In this document: positions 37,361 to 46,822 of the stretch, in pieces | How positions within the stretch are numbered: the first letter of the stretch is position 1 | Layout: each line of letters starts with the position of its first letter | Source: Rhizobium oryzihabitans | GTDB taxonomy: Bacteria > Pseudomonadota > Alphaproteobacteria > Rhizobiales > Rhizobiaceae | Length of the DNA: 64,000 nucleotides | Direction: 5' to 3' | NCBI RefSeq assembly: GCF_010669145.1 | Contig: NZ_CP048635.1 | Coordinates: forward strand, 558,001-622,000 | Position numbers and translations under genes: made by a program | Notes under the pieces: model-generated | Told to the model about the DNA's origin: nothing | What the model saw: only the letters and a program-made list of their open reading frames with translations | Database searches by the model: none

Positions 37361-37796
37361 TTTCCAAAATCAGCATTGATTTTCAACACACTTAACGGGC
37401 GAGCGCCCCCTATCAGCTTGCGCCACACGTTTCGCCAGCGCGGAGCCGTGTTAATCTCCTTCTTGATCACCGGTGTGGGGGGCGGCAGGTTGTCAACGCT
37501 TGTCCCAGCACTTTGCGAAGCCTCCGCCCGGTCATCGAAGTGTTTTGCGGCAAGGCAACGAGGTCTTCACTGATGAGATCGGGGCGCAGTCCAATCAAAA
37601 CCGACAATTACAGCCTTCACAAACTGGTTCTCACAGGAAGAAATAAAAAACTTATTTCCAGCAGTACCGCTGCGTAACAGGTCACTCTGTTTATTGTCGA
37701 CCTGCAACAAAACCGTGACAAACATCGAATAATACGATGGATAGGCCAAAAGGATTCGATCTGTTCGCCGGCTGCGAGGAACGTTGGAGCAGGGAC
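37361..37796. other. Intergenic region after tRNA-Leu, no gene recognised
   Basis: 436 bases between the tRNA and the LysR start. There are short open frames but no domain. AT-rich stretches near 37600-37740 probably hold the LysR promoter. I looked for a repeat of the tRNA 3' end as an attachment site and saw none here. Confidence 0.5.
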
Positions 37797-38708
37797 ATGA
37801 CCGAAGACGATCAAGACGTGCCTCTCAACGCCATCCGCGCCTTCGTGACCATCGCACGCGAAAAAAGCGTTACGAGGGCTGCGCAGGCCATGGGCGTCAC
37901 GCAAAGCTCGGTAAGCCGGCATCTGGCGGTGCTCGAGGATTATCTTGGTGCCAAATTGATGGAGAGGCGCGGGCGCAACAGCGAACTGACGGAATTTGGT
38001 CGGCTTTTCGCCAACACGGTCGCAGAGCCGCTCGACACAATCTGGTACACCGCACGGCGCATGCGCCGACACAATCGGGCGGACGTCAACCGGATCGTCG
38101 TGCGAACCTCACTCGCGACCTTTGCCTATACCATGCTGATCCCCAATCTTCAGAAATTCTCAAATGAAATGGGAGGGGCCGTTGTCGATGTCATCAGTTC
38201 GCTTTCGATGCCGACGTCCTCCGATGTATTCGACGTGCTGATTACCCGAGATCTGTCGATCATCGAGCCCGCCGATCATTGGGAGATCTATAATGAGCAG
38301 ATCGTGTGCGTCGGAGCATCCGCGCATGTCACAGGCAAAGACTTTTCGATTGTTCGTTCGATGCCCATTCTCAACATCACTTCAAGACCGGATATTCTGC
38401 CAACCTGGCTGCGGTCCATGAACCTGACATCGACCGATATCCATTCCGGCGCGCGCTACGATCATCACTATCTCGCTCTCCCGGCGGTGACGACTGGAAA
38501 ATGCCTTCTCGTCGCTCCTGAAATCGTCGTCAGCGATCTTGTGCGCGACGGGCTTTACAAGGTCATTCCCGGGTCACAAGCTCCCAGCGGCATGCAGTAT
38601 CGCGCTTACTCCATCGACCGTAGCGGCAACCCTGATCTCTCCAGAACATTTTGCCGTTGGCTCGTTCGCCTGTGCAGACAGGCGACCGCGATCACGTCCG
38701 TACAGTAG
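37797..38708 (+). CDS. LysR-family transcriptional regulator
   Basis: 303 residues. An N-terminal winged helix-turn-helix (PLNAIRAFVTIAREKSVTRAAQAMGVTQSSVSRH, cited by its ends PLNAI...SVSRH) resembles the GcvA branch. A periplasmic-binding-type effector domain fills the rest. The start at MTEDDQDV has a GGAG site and the normal length; a frame 20 codons longer is unsupported. It converges on the peptide-import operon 34 bases away and is the likely regulator of it, although the controlled promoter would be at the far end (about 45470-45600). Confidence 0.88.
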   Translation: MTEDDQDVPLNAIRAFVTIAREKSVTRAAQAMGVTQSSVSRHLAVLEDYLGAKLMERRGRNSELTEFGRLFANTVAEPLDTIWYTARRMRRHNRADVNRIVVRTSLATFAYTMLIPNLQKFSNEMGGAVVDVISSLSMPTSSDVFDVLITRDLSIIEPADHWEIYNEQIVCVGASAHVTGKDFSIVRSMPILNITSRPDILPTWLRSMNLTSTDIHSGARYDHHYLALPAVTTGKCLLVAPEIVVSDLVRDGLYKVIPGSQAPSGMQYRAYSIDRSGNPDLSRTFCRWLVRLCRQATAITSVQ

Positions 38709-38716
38709 ATTTATCG

Positions 38717-38736
38717 TTCTTGGCGATGACCAAGAA
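38717..38736. terminator. Hairpin between converging LysR and peptidase genes
   Basis: Arms TTCTTGG and CCAAGAA with a 6-base loop in the 33-base gap. It may end both transcripts. Confidence 0.5.
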
Positions 38737-38741
38737 GCGTT

Positions 38742-39989
38742 TCAGTCGCATATCAACAAGTCCCGAGACAGACCCCAGCAGGGATCGGAAGTTTCCCGAC
38801 CGATTGTGAACTGATCTTCAATCGTAAAAGCACCAAGCCCGCGAATATACCACGGCACCTCATAGGCCAGCACCATGCCCGGTTCGATCTCGGTTGGCTC
38901 ATCGGCGGCGATGAATGGCCATTCCTCGACAAAGAGCGAAGCGCCGACACCGTGCCCGAAATGGCCGCGACGATACATATCGAAGCCCTGTCCGTGCATC
39001 GACGACATGACTGCCCTAAACACGTCTCCCAAGGCAACGCCCGGGCGCAACAGCACCGCGCCAGCATCGAAAGCTGTGCGCAGCGCATCGTATATCGCCT
39101 GCTGGTTGGCGCTAGGCCGGCCGATCACCGCCGTGCGCGCGCAGTCGGAAACATAACCGTCAATGCAGCAGGCCAGGTCGAGCCGGACGATGTCACCCTT
39201 CTCCGCCCGCCGCCCCTTTCCAGTTGCACCGGGACCAATGGTGATTGAACTGATCGGAAAGCTCGGTGCGGCATATCCAAGTTCGGCGGCGCGCAGGCTG
39301 GAAGCGCTGCGAAACACCGCCAGCAGATCGTCAGCGGTGCATCCTGGACGGATATGCGCAATTGCGGCCCTTGCTCCCGCCTCCGTCGCAATGGCGGCGG
39401 CGGTGAGCCGCTCAATTTCTTCTGCCGATTTTATCATCCGCAGACGGCCAACAAGATCCGACGCGTCTTGCCATCGGACATCCGGGCAGGTCTCGGCAAA
39501 ACAGGCCATATCCGCCGCCGGGAGAAAAGCATATTCCGTACCCAGTTGTGCGGAATGAAGGCCGCGCCGCAAGAGCGTGTCCGCGAGAAGGGCGAATGTT
39601 TCCTGCCGGTCAAAAGTTGCGGGTCTGGCGCGCGCCTGTTGCGGCGGGCGGGCGGTTGCGAGGCGTTCGACGAGCGACTGGCCGGGAACATCGGCGATAT
39701 CGATGAGATCAACCCAGATCGGAAATGTAACGATATCCTCGATGCCCGAGGCGGCATGAAATTCGCGCGCGTGGAAATCGCCGATAATGGCGGTCATCGG
39801 TTCTGCAGCGTTCGCGGGCACAATCAGAAAAGCCGCGCCGGCTCGCCGCCAGGCCGTGGCACTACCGGGCCGCGCGCCGGTGGCATAGAGGATTGTTTCA
39901 GGCTGTATAAGCACGAGGCCGTCCAACCCTTTGCGTTGCATCAGGGTTTGAGCCCTATGCCGGTTAAGGAGGCGCAGTGTCAAAGTCAT
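38742..39989 (-). CDS. M24 metallopeptidase (Xaa-Pro dipeptidase/aminopeptidase type)
   Basis: 415 residues. An N-terminal creatinase-like domain (LVLIQPETILYATGARPGS) precedes the pita-bread catalytic domain, which holds the five metal ligands: two Asp in RLDLACCIDGYVSD, His in GHFGHGVGAS, Glu in AYEVPWYI and Glu in FTIEDQFTI. Such enzymes cleave Xaa-Pro bonds; relatives act on creatine or ectoine. No signal peptide is present, so it acts in the cytoplasm. As last gene of the peptide-import operon it would process the imported compound. The start has GGGAG. Confidence 0.87.
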   Translation of the reverse strand: MTLTLRLLNRHRAQTLMQRKGLDGLVLIQPETILYATGARPGSATAWRRAGAAFLIVPANAAEPMTAIIGDFHAREFHAASGIEDIVTFPIWVDLIDIADVPGQSLVERLATARPPQQARARPATFDRQETFALLADTLLRRGLHSAQLGTEYAFLPAADMACFAETCPDVRWQDASDLVGRLRMIKSAEEIERLTAAAIATEAGARAAIAHIRPGCTADDLLAVFRSASSLRAAELGYAAPSFPISSITIGPGATGKGRRAEKGDIVRLDLACCIDGYVSDCARTAVIGRPSANQQAIYDALRTAFDAGAVLLRPGVALGDVFRAVMSSMHGQGFDMYRRGHFGHGVGASLFVEEWPFIAADEPTEIEPGMVLAYEVPWYIRGLGAFTIEDQFTIGRETSDPCWGLSRDLLICD

Positions 39990-40008
39990 ACTCCCTACCG
40001 AATGAAAA

Positions 40009-40886
40009 TCATTTCAGGTCGGCATCCAGCCGGTCACGAAGCCAGTCGCCGACAAGGCTTACCGACAGCGTCGTCACCACGATGAGCATTGCCGGTGAGA
40101 GCATGATCCACGGCGCGCGCGTCATATATTCCCGACCGTAACCGACCATATTGCCGAGACTCGTCATCGGCGGCTGAACGCCAAGACCGAGAAAGGAAAG
40201 GCTGCTTTCCATGAGTATGACTTCCGGAAAGGTCAGCGTCATGGAGACGATGAGGGTGGACGAGATGTTCGGCAGGATGTGACGGAGATAGACCCGCAGC
40301 GGTCCGGCACCCGTCTGGCGCACGGCGCTGGCATAGCCTTGTACGCTTGCGGATATGGCAAGACCCGGGAGATGCGCGCATAGCGCTCCCAACCATAGAG
40401 CCCCATCAAGCCGATGAACAGCGGCAGCGAATTGCCAAGGAAGGCCAGCACCGAGAGCGACAGGATTAGGAAAGGAATGGCGGCCTGGAAATCCGCCAGC
40501 ATCAGGATCGCATGTTCTACGCCGCCGCGAAAATAGGCTGCGATAAAGCCCATCACCGTACCGAAACAGGCCGAAATCAGAGTCGCGCCGAAGGCGACCA
40601 GCAGCGAGATGCGCACAGAGAAGATCAGGCGTGACAGGATATCGCGGCCAAGCTCGTCCGTTCCGAGCCAATGTTGCGGATGGAGTGGCGGGGCAAGCCG
40701 GTTGGCCAGATCGAGTGCGGTATAGGAGTAAGGCGCGATCAAACTCGCAGCGATTGCCACGATCAGCACCAGACCGAGCCACAGCATCGCCACGAATACC
40801 GCAGGCGGCACTGTGCGAAGCTTCGCTTTCCTTTCGGTCATGACGGTTCGGGCGGCGCTGTCCTGGCCTTCCTTCGAGGCGCTCAT
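40009..40886 (-). pseudogene. Peptide ABC importer permease (DppC type), interrupted by a frameshift
   Basis: The N-terminal part reads as a DppC-like permease: PPLHPQHWLGTDELGRDILS is the family hallmark, followed by helices to WERYARISR. At 40364-40369 (CCCGGG) the frame is lost. The correct continuation LAISASVQGYASAVRQTGAG, the ATPase-contact loop, lies in another frame and carries on through LRHILPNISSTLIV to the stop at 40009. Adding one base to the run restores RISRGLAISASV. Without that the importer is broken; a sequencing error in a short homopolymer is equally possible. The start overlaps closely with the DppB stop and has GGGGGA upstream. Confidence 0.85.
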
Positions 40887-40887
40887 A

Positions 40888-41823
40888 TCAGTGTCCCCCA
40901 CTTTGGCCGGTGTTTCGCAGGCGCGGGTCGAGAACGCCGTAAAGGAAATCCACGGTCAGGTTAGAAAAGACCATGGTAACCGTCACGAACAGCAAAATGC
41001 ACTGCACGACGGACAGGTCACGCGCCGTCACGGAAACCACCAGCAGGTTGCCTATGCCGGGCCAGGAAAACACGCTTTCCACCACCACCGCGCCGGCGAT
41101 CAGATTGCCGACGAGGAAGCCGATGATGGTGACGGTTGGAATGGCGGCATTTGGCAAAGCGTGCCCGCGCACGACTGCCGCCCAGGGGATGCCCTTGGCG
41201 CTGGCGGTACGAATATAGGGCTGACCCAACACCTCCAGCATTGCGCTGCGCACGAAGCGCGCCAGAACCGCCCCGCCGCCAATGCCGAGCGTGAGGACCG
41301 GCAGGAGAAGGTGCTGCCAACCGCCGCCACCGCCGGTCGGCAGCCAGCCCAGCCAGATAGAGAACCATTGCACCAATAGAAGGCCGAGCACGAAGCTTGG
41401 GACCGTATATCCCGTAACCGCGGCGACCATCACCGCACGGTCGATGCGTGTGTTCCGGTGCAGTGCCGCATAGATGCCCGCTGGAATGCCGATCGAAAGC
41501 TTGAGAACCAGTGCCGGCAAAGTGAGGGCCAGCGTGGCGGGAATACGCGACATCACGAGATCGAAGGAGGGACCGCCGCCACGCATCGAAATCCCGAACT
41601 CCCCTCGGAAAATAGCACGGAAATAGGTCAGATATTGCAGCCATAGCGGATCGTCGAGACCCCATTCGCGACGAAAGGCGGCCAGCGCTTCCGGCGGAGC
41701 CTCATTACCCATAATGGCAAGAGCCGGATCGCCGGAAAGCCTGAGCACGATGAAGGCAAAGGTGACGACCAGCGCGATGGTCAGAAAGGCACGAAGCAGG
41801 CGAACGGCAACGAAACGCACCAT
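40888..41823 (-). CDS. Peptide ABC importer permease (DppB type)
   Basis: 311 residues, with about six transmembrane helices. The N-terminus MVRFVAVRLLRAFLTIALVV and the loop YIRTASAKGIPWAAVVRGHALPNAAIP, cited by its ends (YIRTA...NAAIP), are typical of this family. The loop contacts the ATPases. Its ATG overlaps the stop of the preceding ATPase gene by one base, so translation is coupled. It forms the import channel with the next, frameshifted permease. Confidence 0.9.
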   Translation of the reverse strand: MVRFVAVRLLRAFLTIALVVTFAFIVLRLSGDPALAIMGNEAPPEALAAFRREWGLDDPLWLQYLTYFRAIFRGEFGISMRGGGPSFDLVMSRIPATLALTLPALVLKLSIGIPAGIYAALHRNTRIDRAVMVAAVTGYTVPSFVLGLLLVQWFSIWLGWLPTGGGGGWQHLLLPVLTLGIGGGAVLARFVRSAMLEVLGQPYIRTASAKGIPWAAVVRGHALPNAAIPTVTIIGFLVGNLIAGAVVVESVFSWPGIGNLLVVSVTARDLSVVQCILLFVTVTMVFSNLTVDFLYGVLDPRLRNTGQSGGH

Positions 41824-42815
41824 CAATTTTCCATCTCCCCGGCAGGGAAGCTGTCCACAGCCGCGTGGCAGGCGACCATTCGCCCGAGTGCCGTGGCCGA
41901 CAAAGACGGAGAGACGTTTCGGCACAGGGTGGCTGCTATTGAACAGCGAGGATGGAAAGCACAACCTGATGGCCGCGATGCAGGGCTGGGTGGCTCGCCC
42001 TTGAGGATGATCTGCTGGCGTGTGCGCCGTCCCGCCACGGGAACCGCCGAAACGAGCGCCTGCGTATAGGGATGTGCCGGCTGCGACAATACGCTTAGCG
42101 TCTCGCCATATTCCACAATACGGCCGAGATACATGACTGCGACGCGATGGCTGATGTGGCGTACCACCTTCAGATCGTGACTGATGAACAACATGCTGAG
42201 GCCGAGATCGCGCTGCAGATCCATCAAAAGGTTAACGATCTGTGCCTGGATTGATACGTCCAGTGCCGAGACCGGCTCGTCGCAAACCAAAAGGGCCGGT
42301 TTCATCACAAGAGCCCGGGCGATGACCGCGCGCTGGCGCTGCCCACCCGAAAGCTCCTCAGGACGCCGCTGCGCCAAATCGGCATTGATGCCAACCGTAT
42401 CAAGCGTCGCCAGCGCCTTTTGCCGCCGCCCCGCCGCCGGTCCTATCCTGTGAATGTCCAGCGGCTCACGCACCTGTTCAACGATCGGAAGCCGCCGGTC
42501 CATTGCCGCCAGGGGATCCTGATAGACCATTTGCATCGCGGCCCGCATATGCCGCCAGGCCGGCGTGTCTGCGGCCGGCAGCTCTTCGCCGCGAAACGTG
42601 ACAAGACCTCCGTCCGGCCTTTCGAGGCCGAGGGCAATCCGCCCGGTGGTGGATTTGCCCGAACCGGATTCACCGACCAGCGCCAGTGTCCGCCCGGCCT
42701 CAACCACAAGCGTGACATTGTCCACCGCGTGTACCGCCACCTTGCAGCCCAAAAGGCCCTGACGCATTCCATAGCGCCGAGAAATCCCATGCAATTCGAG
42801 TATGTTCGTTGTCAT
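41823..42815 (-). CDS. Peptide ABC importer ATP-binding protein (DppF/OppF type)
   Basis: 330 residues with Walker A ([12 protein letters not shown]), signature LSGGQRQRAVIARAL, Walker B (LLVCDEPVSALDVS) and switch His (FISHDLKVV). The C-terminal oligopeptide-specific extension has the Cys pattern GCAFHPRCSIAATLC expected for an iron-sulfur cluster in this family. It overlaps the DppD gene by 4 bases (ATGA) and couples to the permease after it. Confidence 0.92.
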   Translation of the reverse strand: MTTNILELHGISRRYGMRQGLLGCKVAVHAVDNVTLVVEAGRTLALVGESGSGKSTTGRIALGLERPDGGLVTFRGEELPAADTPAWRHMRAAMQMVYQDPLAAMDRRLPIVEQVREPLDIHRIGPAAGRRQKALATLDTVGINADLAQRRPEELSGGQRQRAVIARALVMKPALLVCDEPVSALDVSIQAQIVNLLMDLQRDLGLSMLFISHDLKVVRHISHRVAVMYLGRIVEYGETLSVLSQPAHPYTQALVSAVPVAGRRTRQQIILKGEPPSPASRPSGCAFHPRCSIAATLCRNVSPSLSATALGRMVACHAAVDSFPAGEMEN

Positions 42816-43858
42816 GCCGGCATGCTTTCCCGTTGCTGCGGTGCGGACTTAAGCGTTTTGCCGGGCACAACGCAGGCACAGAACCGCCCGTCACCGATTC
42901 CGGCGAGGTGCGGGACCACCGTTTCGCAAATCCGCTGGCGTTGCGGACAGCGCGGCGCGAAGGCGCAGCCGGGCGGCATCCCCGCCGGCTCCGGCACATG
43001 TCCCTCGATCGGTATCAGCCGATGCAATTCGCCTTCAAAGGAAGGAATTGCTGCCAGCAGCCCTTGCGTATAGGGATGCGCGGGACTTTCGAAAATCGCT
43101 TCGGCGGACGCCACTTCGGCAATTTTCCCTCCATACATCACCGCGATACGGTCACATGTTTCGGAAACAACACCGAGATCGTGGCTGATGAGAACCAGCG
43201 CCATGCCGGTTTCCCGCCGGATCGTCGTCAGAAGGTCCAGTATCTGAGCCTGTATCGTCGCATCGAGGGCCGTCGTCGGCTCGTCTGCGATAAGCAGATC
43301 CGGCTTGCCAGCCAGAGCCATGGCGATCATGACCCGCTGGTTCTGGCCGCCCGACAATTCGTGAGGATAGGCGTCCAGCCTGCGAGTGGCATCGGGCATG
43401 CCAACCAGTTCGAACAGCCGCCTCGCCTCGGCGGCTATGGCACGCCCGGAAAACCCGCAATGGCGGGAAAGCACCTCTGCAATCTGGCGTCCGACGCGGA
43501 TGACCGGATTGAGAGAACTCGACGGGTCCTGAAAGATCATAGCGATCCGCCGGCCCCTGATCCGATCGAGTTCAGCACTTCCGGCCGACAGCAGCTCTTT
43601 ACCTTCAAGCCGCACATTTCCCGATATAACAGCGGTTTTCGGCAGCAGCCCGAGCGCGGCAAGCCATGTCACAGACTTACCGCTGCCCGACTCTCCGACG
43701 ATACCGATCGCCTCGCCTTGCCCCACAGCAAAGTCGATGCCACGCAGGACCGGAGTACCGTCAAAGGCGACATTCAGGGCCTCGATTTCAAGAAAAGGCC
43801 GCACCTGGGAACCCGCCATCAGGGCGGGTCCCGGCGCGGAATCGGCCACAGGTTGCAT
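42812..43858 (-). CDS. Peptide ABC importer ATP-binding protein (DppD/OppD type)
   Basis: About 348 residues with Walker A ([13 protein letters not shown]), signature [15 protein letters not shown], Walker B ([14 protein letters not shown]) and switch His ([10 protein letters not shown]). The C-terminus has the peptide-importer Cys cluster [18 protein letters not shown] at 43858 has AGGGA upstream; a GTG at 43891, just after the binding-protein stop, is an alternative. It is the partner of the next ATPase. Confidence 0.92.
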   Translation of the reverse strand: MQPVADSAPGPALMAGSQVRPFLEIEALNVAFDGTPVLRGIDFAVGQGEAIGIVGESGSGKSVTWLAALGLLPKTAVISGNVRLEGKELLSAGSAELDRIRGRRIAMIFQDPSSSLNPVIRVGRQIAEVLSRHCGFSGRAIAAEARRLFELVGMPDATRRLDAYPHELSGGQNQRVMIAMALAGKPDLLIADEPTTALDATIQAQILDLLTTIRRETGMALVLISHDLGVVSETCDRIAVMYGGKIAEVASAEAIFESPAHPYTQGLLAAIPSFEGELHRLIPIEGHVPEPAGMPPGCAFAPRCPQRQRICETVVPHLAGIGDGRFCACVVPGKTLKSAPQQRESMPA

Positions 43859-43894
43859 CGGGGCGATTCCCTGCCTGTTTTCTGGCGTCACAGG

Positions 43895-45466
43895 TTACGT
43901 CTTCGCATAGGCGAGGTTGAGCGGGCCGAAGTCCAGATCGAGGCTCGGTTCCGGCGTCCAGCCAAAATCCTTGCGCTTTGCGTAGAACTGACCCGAGCCA
44001 TGCAGGATGATGCAACCAGGATCGTCATTGGTGGTGATTTCCAGCATTCTGCGGAGAATTGGCCGCCGTGCTGCGGGATCGATGGTCTTCTTCAGTGTCT
44101 CGCCGATGCGGAAATATTCTTCATTGCTCCAGATACCCAATTTAGGCATCTCCCCATTCGGTCCGAACAGACGCCACGCATGGGCCAGCGGATCGGGAAA
44201 GATCGCTGTGTTGGAGTTGTCATAGATGGCTTGGATCGGTTTTTTCTGTATCTGCGCAAAATTCTCCATCATCTGGATTTCGACATTGATCCCTACCCCG
44301 CGCCACATCTCGATCATGATCTGCGCACCGGATACCTGGTTGGGATAATAGTTGTTGAGCAGCTTGTAGGTAATCTTCTCACCATTATAGCCGGCCTCGC
44401 GCAGGAGCTTGCGTGCGAGTTCAGGATCATGGGCCAGCGCCGGGAAGTCTTCGATATAGGCTTCGCCGAAAGTCGCGAGCTGGTATCCGTTTGGAACCGG
44501 AAGCCGGCCCTGCCAAAGCGCCTGCACCAGAGCCTTGCGATCGAGGGCCAGGCTGAGCGCGCGCCGAACCCCGACTTTGCCCAAGACCGGGTCCGTCGTG
44601 TCGATCGTCAGGGAACGGATATTCTGCACAGGGCCGCCGGCAATCTCGAGCTCGCCGTGCCGTTCGATTTCAGGGAACATGTCCGGCGATATGTCGGTGA
44701 TGAAGTCGACTTCCTTTGCGACCAGCGCGTTCATTCGCGACGCCAGTTCACGAATAATGCGGAAATGGACGCCGGAAAACGGCGGCAACCCACCCCAATA
44801 AGCGTCGTGCGAGGCAAGCACGATATCGACGTCGAGGGTCTTGCTGACGATTTTGTAGGGTCCGGTGCCCACCGGCGCCGCCAGCCAGGCATCCCAGCTA
44901 CCCGCAGCCAGGAAAGCGCGCTTGCTGACGATTTCCGAATGCCAGGATGCCAGCCGCTTCTCGATCAACCCGTCGTCCCCTTTGGTGTGGACGATCACGG
45001 TATGGCTGTCGATAATTTCCACCCGGTCGATTGTATCGAGAGTTTGCATGGCCGTGGTTTTCCCGGCCTTGTCCGGACCAAGCAGATGATCCGGGTTGAG
45101 GCTAAAGGCAACGTCTTCGGCCGTGAACGGACTGCCGTCGTGAAACATCACACCTTTTCGCAGGAAAAGACGCAATGCGCTGCCGCTCACGCGCTCCCAG
45201 CGCTCAGCCAGCGCCGGACGCAGCGCCATGTTGGCGCTTTGATCAAAAGCGAGCAGCTTGTCGAACATATTGGTTACGACGCGCCGTACCGCCGTGGCAT
45301 TGGCCATTGCCGGATCGAGAGTGGCCGGAAAACCACTCATGCCGACACGCAGGGTCCGGCGGGCAGCATTCTGCGCCATTGCGAAGGGCGCACCGCTTGC
45401 GGCCAGAAAGCCGCTTGCCGCCCCAGCCGCTATAAGGTTGCGACGCGTCATCGAGAAATCAGGCAT
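43895..45466 (-). CDS. Periplasmic solute-binding protein, family 5 (peptide type), Tat-exported
   Basis: 523 residues. The N-terminus MTRRNLIAAGAASGFLAASG is a twin-arginine signal. The rest matches peptide/nickel-type binding proteins: LRVGMSGFPATLDPAMANAT, FHDGSPFTAEDVAFSLN and VGTGPYKIV. It would capture a peptide-like compound in the periplasm for the following four transport genes. Export in folded form is unusual but known for this family. First gene of the operon; its start has CAGGAG. The ligand is unknown. Confidence 0.92.
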   Translation of the reverse strand: MPDFSMTRRNLIAAGAASGFLAASGAPFAMAQNAARRTLRVGMSGFPATLDPAMANATAVRRVVTNMFDKLLAFDQSANMALRPALAERWERVSGSALRLFLRKGVMFHDGSPFTAEDVAFSLNPDHLLGPDKAGKTTAMQTLDTIDRVEIIDSHTVIVHTKGDDGLIEKRLASWHSEIVSKRAFLAAGSWDAWLAAPVGTGPYKIVSKTLDVDIVLASHDAYWGGLPPFSGVHFRIIRELASRMNALVAKEVDFITDISPDMFPEIERHGELEIAGGPVQNIRSLTIDTTDPVLGKVGVRRALSLALDRKALVQALWQGRLPVPNGYQLATFGEAYIEDFPALAHDPELARKLLREAGYNGEKITYKLLNNYYPNQVSGAQIMIEMWRGVGINVEIQMMENFAQIQKKPIQAIYDNSNTAIFPDPLAHAWRLFGPNGEMPKLGIWSNEEYFRIGETLKKTIDPAARRPILRRMLEITTNDDPGCIILHGSGQFYAKRKDFGWTPEPSLDLDFGPLNLAYAKT

Positions 45467-46276
45467 TGTCGGCTCCTGCACAGGTTCGCGCGGCACCGCT
45501 GCCGCCGCTAGGTTGAGGTCTCACTGTTCCTGCTGTGATAGGCTTGGGCGTTCACCCGGGATGCGATGGATTCCTTGCACTGCAGTGCAACAGAAGCGTG
45601 ACTATCCATCGAATTATTAGATCGATGCTACAATATACTTCGATGAATAATCGGAAACAAATAAGATCCATTCTAAACAAAATAAAACATGCCACCCCAT
45701 CACAGGCGCTGCTTATTTTTTACGATGCTGACTTTAGAGAGACTTAAAATATGTGAGCTCATCGCGACGAACGGCGTTTTTACTACGATAAACAGCCTGA
45801 AGCTGCGTAACGTGTATTGTCTTTAACGATGCGATATTGCGGCCGTTCCAAACCCCGCCCGCGTCTTATCCGCCGATTTTCAGAATGTTTTCGTGATTTT
45901 GCCCACCTTCAGACAAGTCCGCGTCCTTGATGCTTGCGAGCGGTAGAACAAGCACGGTTGGCGTACATGTCGCCAACATGACTCGAAGATCACAAAATTA
46001 GCCTCGCGAGCCGCGACGCCCGTCAGAACCCTAAGCAGGTTGTTCGCTATCTGACAGTCGCAAGCTACAGCTGGCACTGGCCGCCGGCATCCTCACGAAA
46101 CTTTGCTCACGTACCTGGTTTATTACCGGGCTTTCATTTGCCAGACGCAACGGACTGGATTAGACGCATCCTGTGACAAACCGTTGAGACTTGGCGACTT
46201 AATTTCGCCATCACGCCCGCCTTTTTGAAAGCCCGTTCGGGATATCTGCTTCTTCGCGAAGTTTGGGGAAAACATC
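45467..46276. other. Intergenic region of 810 bases, mostly without a recognised gene
   Basis: This contains the leader and operator region of the peptide operon (about 45467-45600), then an AT-rich stretch (about 45600-45840) and a region to 46276 with no convincing coding sequence. A 65-codon open frame at 45880-46077 on the minus strand has no recognisable domain. I see no transposase remnant. It is the longest empty stretch of the window and may mark a past insertion. Confidence 0.5.
45575..45590. promoter_or_regulatory. Perfect 16-bp palindrome, candidate LysR operator
   Basis: TTGCACTGCAGTGCAA is a perfect inverted repeat about 110 bases upstream of the binding-protein start. LysR-type regulators use similar dyads (T-N11-A type). 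That the LysR protein at 37797 binds here is inference from operon context. Confidence 0.5.
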
Positions 46277-46792
46277 ATGGCCACTGCAACGACCGCCGAC
46301 AACAGCCGCACGCTCGCCGCTCTTGGGGTAACGGCGGGAATGATCTTCACCGTGGGCTCCGCCCTCGGCTTCCAGCATATTGGCGGTTACACGCCCTGCG
46401 CCTTGTGCCTGTTGCAGCGCGACCCCTACTACTACGCCATTCCGCTTGGCATACTGGCCATTGCCACCAGCGTCTTCAAGCTGCCGGTTCAGATCACGCG
46501 GCTGCTGCTTGCCCTCATCGGCGTGGCGATGCTGATCGGCGCCGGGCTTGGCGTCTATCACGCCGGTGTGGAATGGGGTTTCTGGGAAGGCCCGATCACC
46601 TGCGCCACCGGCGCACCGTCCATCACCACCAATGCCGGTGATCTGCTGGGCAATCTCAATGCCATCAAGGCACCTTCCTGCAACGACGCCGCTCTTCGGG
46701 TGCTCGGCCTCTCCTTCGCCGGCTGGAACGTCATTGCAAGCATCGCACTGGCGGCCATCGCCTTCTTTGGCGCAAGCCGTAAAAGCCGATAA
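46277..46792 (+). CDS. dsbB: Disulfide bond formation protein DsbB
   Basis: 171 residues with four transmembrane helices. The first periplasmic loop has the Cys41-Ala-Leu-Cys44 pair (CALCLLQRDPYYYAI) that passes electrons to quinone. The second loop carries the other Cys pair, about 40 residues apart (TCATGAPS and APSCNDAA). It reoxidises DsbA in the periplasm. No dsbA is nearby. The ribosome site is GGGGAAA. Confidence 0.9.
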   Translation: MATATTADNSRTLAALGVTAGMIFTVGSALGFQHIGGYTPCALCLLQRDPYYYAIPLGILAIATSVFKLPVQITRLLLALIGVAMLIGAGLGVYHAGVEWGFWEGPITCATGAPSITTNAGDLLGNLNAIKAPSCNDAALRVLGLSFAGWNVIASIALAAIAFFGASRKSR

Positions 46793-46822
46793 TCGGAAAG
46801 CCGCGTTGCAGTCCTCAACAAA

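Noticed and set aside
42809..45511. A 900-codon open frame on the plus strand opposite the peptide importer genes
   Set aside because: It spans two recognised genes on the other strand, has a biased composition and no recognisable domain.
45880..46077. A 65-codon minus-strand open frame in the empty region before dsbB
   Set aside because: No ribosome site, no domain and an unusual composition; it is not supported as a gene.
37361..46276. Integrated element at tRNA-Leu with attachment sites
   Set aside because: No copy of the tRNA 3' end and no integrase gene were seen, so only an unproven accessory locus is reported.
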